From the NCBI GenBank assembly GCA_023435225.1, contig JAEYRX010000039.1, forward strand, positions 1 to 64,000: a DNA stretch of 64,000 nucleotides, given 5' to 3'. Under the pieces are notes generated by a model. The model made no database searches, was not told where the DNA came from, and saw only the letters and a list, made by a program, of their open reading frames with translations. The DNA is from Bacillota bacterium (GTDB lineage: Bacteria; Bacillota; UBA4882; UBA8346). This document shows positions 59,015 to 64,000 of the stretch, in pieces. Numbering within the stretch: position 1 is the first letter of the stretch; each line of letters starts with the position of its first letter. Position numbers and translations under genes: made by a program.

Positions 59015-60283
59015 TTATACTGTTATTGTATCCTGTTTACTTGAGGTAATCTCTGATTGCTGGATTTTTTCTTTATATATATTGACAACTACGATATTTA
59101 AAATGATAATAAACCAGAAAAAGTGTATTGAATCGCCTAGATTGGCACCTCCTCCGTAATTAACATTTGTTAATCCTTGAATGTTAAACATTATTATACT
59201 ACATAAAGCGGCCAGAGGGAACAAACGCCATTGGGAATTAGTTATTTGCTTGTAGTTTCTATAAAACAAAATAATAATTGAAGCCATCAGCCAAATAAAA
59301 GCGATTAAACCGACTGTTCCAGTTTCTGCCATAAATTTAAACAAATTACTATGGGGGTGGGCGTATACAGGACAAGAGGGTTGCTTATAATTTGTCATAT
59401 ATTCTTCTTTAAATCTGTTTAAACCAACTCCGGTAATAAAATGATCACGATACATTAATAGAGCACTCTTCCATAAGGCAATTCTTTCTAAGTTAGAGGT
59501 CATTGTTTTAGTATCTACGATAGTTTTGAACCTGGTAACATACGTTTGCGGTAAAAATATAAATAAGAGAAGGCAAGATATTAATAGAAAAGCTAATACT
59601 CTTTTATCCTTTTTTAGCCAAGCAAGGGTAAAAATTCCGCCTAAAAAACCTAACCAAGCTCCCCTCGCTCCGGTTATCAAGAGATTCATCCCTAGATAAG
59701 CTGTTCCGATAAAGATAGTAATGCGGTAGATGGGCTTGGTTTTACCCCATAATCCATATGTAATTAAGAAAATAGTAAAAATTGCCAAAAAACCACCAAA
59801 AGATAAAGAATTGAAAAAACCTGGAGCTCGACCCATACCTAAAATAAAATGCTGGTAAGTTCCAAAGATTGCTGCTAAAAATATTGAAATCGAAGCGATG
59901 GCTATCATTCTTTTTATTTGATTAAGATTGTTGAGGTTGGAAACTACAATATAATAAAATAGAAACACGAGCAAATGTTGTAATATTTTAACACCGCTAG
60001 ATAATTCTACATTATAAGGGTGCATAATGAATGATAGACTTAAAGCAAAGGCAAAAAACAGGATCGGTAAATTTAAGGGATTATCCTTAAACTTTTTAAA
60101 AGGATTTTCTTTCATAATTATTAATTGGAATGTTAATTGAATTAAGCCAAAAAGGCAGATAAAATTAGTACTGTTATGAACAAGTTTTCTAGAAATGAAA
60201 AGACCAAAAGCAAAAAGATATAACAAAAAAACAATAGCTTTAGTGAGGAAATTGTAAATTTCTAATTTCCAGTTATTATCCAT
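59015..60283 (-). CDS. O-antigen ligase-like (Wzy_C) membrane protein
   Basis: Probably ligates or polymerises O-antigen-type glycans on the periplasmic side of the inner membrane. The 422-residue protein has roughly ten to eleven hydrophobic segments. A large periplasmic loop carries LWKSALLMYRDHFITGVGLNRFKEEY (in pieces, about 268-293) and CPVYAHPHSNLFKFMAETGTVGLIAFI (about 300-326), the conserved Arg/His motifs of Wzy_C. ITGARGAWLGFLGG is also typical. Ligase and polymerase (Wzy) are not separable by sequence alone. Confidence 0.83.
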   Translation of the reverse strand: MDNNWKLEIYNFLTKAIVFLLYLFAFGLFISRKLVHNSTNFICLFGLIQLTFQLIIMKENPFKKFKDNPLNLPILFFAFALSLSFIMHPYNVELSSGVKILQHLLVFLFYYIVVSNLNNLNQIKRMIAIASISIFLAAIFGTYQHFILGMGRAPGFFNSLSFGGFLAIFTIFLITYGLWGKTKPIYRITIFIGTAYLGMNLLITGARGAWLGFLGGIFTLAWLKKDKRVLAFLLISCLLLFIFLPQTYVTRFKTIVDTKTMTSNLERIALWKSALLMYRDHFITGVGLNRFKEEYMTNYKQPSCPVYAHPHSNLFKFMAETGTVGLIAFIWLMASIIILFYRNYKQITNSQWRLFPLAALCSIIMFNIQGLTNVNYGGGANLGDSIHFFWFIIILNIVVVNIYKEKIQQSEITSSKQDTITV

Positions 60284-60488
60284 GGTATTGTCCTTTCAGA
60301 TACTTTGTATAATTTTTTATAAAATATAGAATTAAATAATTTGAAAAAGATAAAACATTAACCCTTTTATAGGGCCATTATATTATAACATAAATATTCC
60401 AAAAAGTAAGATGGGAACATATTTCAATAATTAATCCCAGTATTAGTTTCAGATAGAAAAAATATTCATTTTTTGATCCAAGTACTTA

Positions 60489-60497
60489 TGTTATAAT
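60489..60497 (+). promoter_or_regulatory. Extended -10 element in the divergent gap
   Basis: TGTTATAAT matches the extended -10 consensus. No good -35 box is present. It could start a transcript reading through MITE copy 4 into the epimerase gene. Confidence 0.4.
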
Positions 60498-60615
60498 AAA
60501 TTTGTTTTAAAAACTTACCTAGAAGTTCATTAAATAAAGTAAAGTTTGATACATATTAATATAGTTTAACTTTTTAGTAAATCGGAAGTTAAGGGGTTTT
60601 CATAATCAGCTTTAA

Positions 60616-60713
60616 GGAAGCGTTGATTAATTGAATAAGTGACGATTTTGTGCTTCGCAAAATGCCTAATACCGCATATTTACTTGCACAAAATCGGATT
60701 AATCAGCGCTTCC
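60616..60713. mobile_element. MITE copy 4 (98 bp) upstream of the epimerase gene
   Basis: Ends match the other copies except for one T for C in the left terminus (GGAAGCGTTGATTAAT). Flanks are TTAA on the left and CTAA on the right, so the duplication differs by one base. It lies about 110 bases before the epimerase start. Confidence 0.85.
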
Positions 60714-60822
60714 CTAATTAAATATTGGATATTGTATATGATGCTATCGTATTATTTAGTTAACTTATTTTTTTATAAAATCCTTCAGTTCTAGAATAAT
60801 GTATTTTTGGAGGTTTAAAACA

Positions 60823-61782
60823 GTGGATAATATTTTGGTCACCGGTGGCGCCGGTTTTATTGGAAGTCATTTGGTAGAACGGTTGTTAAATAATACAGAG
60901 ACAAAGGTAATAATTGTTGATAGTTTTAACGATTATTACGACCCTTATTTAAAACGGCAAAATATCAAAGAAGTCTTAACTAACCCCAGATGTGTTTTAT
61001 ATGAAGGAGATATTCGCGATTTAGTTTTTCTCGAAAAACTATTTGAACAACACCATATCAACCAGGTAGTTCATTTAGCAGCCATGGCCGGTGTTCGGGC
61101 CTCGTTGGAAAATCCTGCTGTTTATGTAGATGTGGACATTAAAGGAACAGTCCATTTATTGGAATTAGCGCGCCGCCATGCGGTTAAAAATTTTGTTTTT
61201 GCTTCATCATCTTCAGTATATGGTATGAATTCCAAAGTTCCCTTTGCCGAAACAGATCCAGTTGATGCCCAGATTTCACCATATGCAGTGGCCAAAAGAG
61301 CAGGGGAATTATATTGTGAAACTTACGGCAGGCTTTATAATTTTCCAATTGTTTCATTGCGATTCTTTACGGTATATGGTCCTCGGCAGCGGCCGGAAAT
61401 GGCGATTCGTAAATTTACGGACTTAATTTTCCATGGTAAACCTATTCCTTTCTTTGGTGATGGTTCTTCACGAAGGGATTATACTTATATTGATGATATT
61501 ATTGATGGTATTGTCGCCGCTATGAGGATAGATCTACCAGGTCACCATATTTATAATTTAGGGAATTCAAATACAATTTCACTTACTGAAATGGTGGATA
61601 TTATTGAGAAAAATTTAGGTAAAAAAGCAAATTTGGAAAGACTTCCTAATCAAGCTGGGGATGTTCCGATAACTTATGCTGATCTGACTAAATCCAAGGC
61701 AGATTTGAATTTTCAACCAAAAGTCAATATTGAGGTTGGAATAAAAAAATTTATCCACTGGTATAAAGAAAACTGTTTATAA
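60823..61782 (+). CDS. UDP-glucuronate 4-epimerase-like NAD-dependent epimerase
   Basis: Probably interconverts UDP-glucuronate and UDP-galacturonate. The GTG start after TTTTGGAGG gives 319 residues; the upstream extension to 60799 overlaps the ribosome site. NAD-binding GGAGFIGSHLVERLL is near the start and NDYYDPYLKRQN (about 39) is typical of UDP-glucuronate epimerases. FASSSSVYG (about 127) and the catalytic YAVAKRAGE (about 154) follow. Directly upstream of a UDP-glucose dehydrogenase that makes its substrate, which supports this over plain GalE. Confidence 0.86.
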   Translation: MDNILVTGGAGFIGSHLVERLLNNTETKVIIVDSFNDYYDPYLKRQNIKEVLTNPRCVLYEGDIRDLVFLEKLFEQHHINQVVHLAAMAGVRASLENPAVYVDVDIKGTVHLLELARRHAVKNFVFASSSSVYGMNSKVPFAETDPVDAQISPYAVAKRAGELYCETYGRLYNFPIVSLRFFTVYGPRQRPEMAIRKFTDLIFHGKPIPFFGDGSSRRDYTYIDDIIDGIVAAMRIDLPGHHIYNLGNSNTISLTEMVDIIEKNLGKKANLERLPNQAGDVPITYADLTKSKADLNFQPKVNIEVGIKKFIHWYKENCL

Positions 61783-61815
61783 TATAGATTATGAATTTTA
61801 ATGGAGGGTAAAAAG

Positions 61816-63120
61816 ATGTCTCTTCAAATTGCGGTAATAGGAACCGGATATGTCGGATTGGTAAGTGGCGTTGGTCTGGCTGATTTCGGCAATAATGTAA
61901 CTTGCTGTGATATTGACCATAAGAAAATAGAACATTTAAAAAATGGGATAATACCAATTTTTGAAACAGGTTTGCAAACATATTTCGATAAAAATGTTAA
62001 AGCTAAGAGACTTAGTTTCACTTCCGATATAGACAAAGCTATTCAGGAAAATGAAGTAGTATTTATTGGGGTTGGAACTCCGCCAAAAGAGAATGGGGAA
62101 GCGGATCTGTCGCAGATTGAAGCAGTAGCACAGGTTATTAGTAGGAATTTAAATGATTATAAAGTTATTGTAACTAAGAGTACTGTTCCTGTAGGAACCA
62201 ACCGTTGGTTAAAAGAGTATATTAAAAACAAATCCGGTAAAAATTGCTTTGATGTAGTCTCTAATCCGGAATTTTTACGGGAGGGGAAAGCTGTTCAAGA
62301 TTTTTTCCACCCTGACAGAATTGTAATTGGTTGTGAGTCCGAGCGGGCTAAGGAAGTTATGAACGACATTTATCGAAGTTTATATTTAATTGAAACTCCA
62401 CTGTTATTTTGTTCGCTGGAAACCGCCGAGTTAATTAAATATGCCAGTAACGCCTTTTTAGCAACCAAAATTACTTTTATGAATCAGATTGCTAATCTTT
62501 GTGAAGCGGTCGGCGCTGATGTTCATCAAGTAGCTAAAGCCATGGGGAAAGATGGCCGGATCGGTTCCAAATTTTTACATCCGGGACCTGGTTACGGCGG
62601 AAGTTGTTTCCCCAAAGATACTATGGCTTTAGTAGAAATCGGTAAGAAATACAAAGTTGATATGTCTTTAGTGAAAGAAGTAATTGCTTCAAACGACGCA
62701 CAAAAGATACGTATGGTACAAAAACTGGAAAACAATTTAGGTAATTTAGAGAATAAAACTATAGCTATCCTAGGACTTGCTTTTAAAGCAGAGACTGATG
62801 ATATTAGGGAGTCACCTGCTACAGTAATTATTGATACATTGTTAACCAAAAAAGCTAGAATAAAAGCCCATGACCCGCAAGCCATAGAGAATGCCAAGAA
62901 AATATACGGAGGAAAAATTGAATTTTTTGGCAATGAATATGAAGCGGTAAAAAATGCTGATGCGTTAATGGTTCTAACTGAATGGAATGAATATCGTAAC
63001 CTTGACCTTGAATTAGTAAAAAAAGCTATGAATGGTAAAATCATTATCGATACCCGTAATATCCTTGAACCAAGCAAAGTAAAGGAAATGGGATTTATAT
63101 ATCAAGGTGTGGGACGTTAA
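61816..63120 (+). CDS. ugd: UDP-glucose 6-dehydrogenase
   Basis: Ugd oxidises UDP-glucose to UDP-glucuronate with NAD. The ATG at 61816 after GGAGGG gives 434 residues. It has the Rossmann motif GTGYVGLVSGVGLADFG (about 9-25), TPPKENGEADLS (about 91), KSTVPVGT (about 119), the ISSNAFLATK-like KYASNAFLATKITFMNQ (about 209) and the catalytic Cys in GGSCFPKDT (about 260). The adjacent epimerase would convert the product for acidic glycan or LPS synthesis. Confidence 0.95.
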   Translation: MSLQIAVIGTGYVGLVSGVGLADFGNNVTCCDIDHKKIEHLKNGIIPIFETGLQTYFDKNVKAKRLSFTSDIDKAIQENEVVFIGVGTPPKENGEADLSQIEAVAQVISRNLNDYKVIVTKSTVPVGTNRWLKEYIKNKSGKNCFDVVSNPEFLREGKAVQDFFHPDRIVIGCESERAKEVMNDIYRSLYLIETPLLFCSLETAELIKYASNAFLATKITFMNQIANLCEAVGADVHQVAKAMGKDGRIGSKFLHPGPGYGGSCFPKDTMALVEIGKKYKVDMSLVKEVIASNDAQKIRMVQKLENNLGNLENKTIAILGLAFKAETDDIRESPATVIIDTLLTKKARIKAHDPQAIENAKKIYGGKIEFFGNEYEAVKNADALMVLTEWNEYRNLDLELVKKAMNGKIIIDTRNILEPSKVKEMGFIYQGVGR

Positions 63121-63230
63121 ACTATTAAAATATTAGAAGACAATTATTTCCCTATCTTGCGATCCACATGTACCAGGTGTATTATTAATATATACCATTA
63201 TAGAAGAGCTTTTGCGCTTATTGTGGGTTT

Positions 63231-63281
63231 ACGATACTATATGTTGATAGTTTAAAGAGCATATCACTACATGTATTATCG
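63231..63281. repeat. Imperfect hairpin after ugd
   Basis: CGATACTATATGTTGATA is opposed by TATCACTACATGTATTATCG around a 12-base loop, with a two-base bulge. The right arm shares TATCACTA words with the 19.4 kb palindrome. Confidence 0.4.
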
Positions 63282-63325
63282 CCAAATTAAGGGTACAACA
63301 CAAATAGCTTAAAAGGAAGAGGTAC

Positions 63326-63856
63326 ATGATTGAAATTGATGATGCCGGCGGTGGATGTTTTATCGGGCCGGAGGTTTTGGTAATCCATAAGTTGGAGACC
63401 GGTAAAACCCAATATTTATTGATTCCTCCGAACGTCCAGGAACGCATTAAATATGCGGCCAAAGTGCTAAAAAAAGCATTTCAGGAGTTGGCGATATCTA
63501 AAGAGGAACCTATCCGTCTCTGCCGGGGCGAGATCTTTGATAACTTTCAATTATACTTGCAGGAACAGGGTTACAAGGTAATTAGGGAGAAAGTAAGTTC
63601 GGAAACGGATTCTCTAGCTGAAGCCAAGTTTATGGAGATTTTATATTCTTATGGATTTCCCCGTAATTTGGCTTTAAAGGACCGTAATTATCAACAGTTT
63701 TATCAATTAGTTAGTTGTTGGTATTATAGCCGGGATGAAAAAGAAGCTAAAAAACTCCATAAAACCAGACTGCATCCGCCTTATCAGATTAGACGTTTTG
63801 CCCGAAATTATCCAAATCTTTTGCAGATGGTTTTACGGGATGAAGCAGCCGTTTAA
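63326..63856 (+). CDS. Uncharacterised conserved protein
   Basis: I do not recognise a function. The 176-residue protein begins MIEIDDAGGGCFIGPEVLVI, followed by a TQYLLIPPNVQERIKYAAKVLKKAF segment, IRLCRGEIFDNFQLYLQEQG (about 64-83) and a basic tail (HKTRLHPPYQIRRFARNYPN, about 147-166). Similar MIEIDDAG openings are, to my memory, found in uncharacterised proteins of spore-forming Clostridia. No signal peptide or membrane segment is visible. A good AAAAGGAAGAGG site precedes the ATG. Confidence 0.7.
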   Translation: MIEIDDAGGGCFIGPEVLVIHKLETGKTQYLLIPPNVQERIKYAAKVLKKAFQELAISKEEPIRLCRGEIFDNFQLYLQEQGYKVIREKVSSETDSLAEAKFMEILYSYGFPRNLALKDRNYQQFYQLVSCWYYSRDEKEAKKLHKTRLHPPYQIRRFARNYPNLLQMVLRDEAAV

Positions 63857-63981
63857 GCAGCTAAATAATCGGTTTGATTTGTGCAAACCTATGGGAATTC
63901 CGGCTAATAAATTTATTCGAGTCATAGTTCACAAGATTTGTATATTGATCGAGCACTTAATCTATGCTTTTTGCATAACAT

Positions 63982-64000
63982 ACCCCGGAAGGGGGTTTTT
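63982..64000 (+). terminator. Terminator at the window edge
   Basis: ACCCC and GGGGT pair over a short loop followed by a T-run that reaches the window end. The gene it serves is probably the uncharacterised one at 63326, about 125 bases upstream. Confidence 0.6.

Larger units (their letters stand above)
60284..60822. other. 539-bp divergent intergenic region with MITE copy 4
   Basis: No gene is supported between the O-antigen ligase-like gene and the epimerase gene. It holds the extended -10 element near 60489, MITE copy 4 at 60616-60713, and AT-rich sequence up to the epimerase ribosome site. Confidence 0.75.

Overview
The window reads as a chromosomal segment of an AT-rich, spore-forming Bacillota (Firmicute) that also has an outer membrane. 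The sporulation evidence is a complete spoIIIAA-AH operon and an alpha/beta-type SASP gene. The outer-membrane evidence is a lipid A-type acyltransferase, an ADP-heptose pathway (hldE, gmhA, gmhB), a GT9 heptosyltransferase, an O-antigen-ligase-like protein, ExbB/ExbD/TonB and an SLH/coiled-coil protein resembling an outer-membrane tether. I infer a deep diderm clostridial-type lineage (Limnochordia/Hydrogenispora-like or Halanaerobia-like). The exact taxon cannot be read from the window.

Layout. 1-6.6 kb: secreted GH20 hexosaminidase, cell-wall amidase, primary sigma factor and a convergent phosphohexomutase. 7-11.3 kb: shikimate genes aroA-aroC-aroB-aroQ. 11.4-14 kb: M24 peptidase, EF-P and a small zinc-ribbon protein. 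14-19.2 kb: spoIIIAA-AH. 19.6-23.6 kb: accB-accC, an Asp23/AmaP/DUF2273 envelope-stress trio, nusB. 23.6-29.3 kb: TsaD paralogue, polA, mutM, coaE, lytic transglycosylase. 29.4-35.1 kb: TPR protein, rimO, pgsA, a cysteine-desulfurase-like enzyme (reverse), SASP, MTA phosphorylase. 35.6-42.4 kb: DedA, radA, disA, carD, a YacL-type PIN-TRAM protein, ispD, ispF, an order close to that of Bacillus with carD inserted. 42.6-47.4 kb: ExbB-ExbD-TonB followed by a secreted cohesin-like protein and the SLH tether. 47.5-63.1 kb: envelope glycolipid region (PAP2 phosphatase, acyltransferase, KpsS-like protein, ADP-heptose genes, glycosyltransferases, O-antigen ligase, UDP-glucuronate epimerase, UDP-glucose dehydrogenase). 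63.3 kb to the end: one uncharacterised conserved gene and a terminator.

Non-coding structure is unusually rich. Four near-identical ~98 bp palindromic elements with GGAAG-type ends sit at YTAR-like targets. They look like a MITE family mobilised by an IS5-type transposase that is not in the window. One copy is inserted inside a perfect 7-bp tandem array. Further imperfect palindromes of about 80-130 bp, and two families of short-word inverted repeats (CACAGAG-type and GTCAAAAG-type), occupy many intergenic gaps. I see no tRNA, rRNA, CRISPR, prophage or intact transposase gene. All functions are inferred from motifs, length and context; no searches were run.
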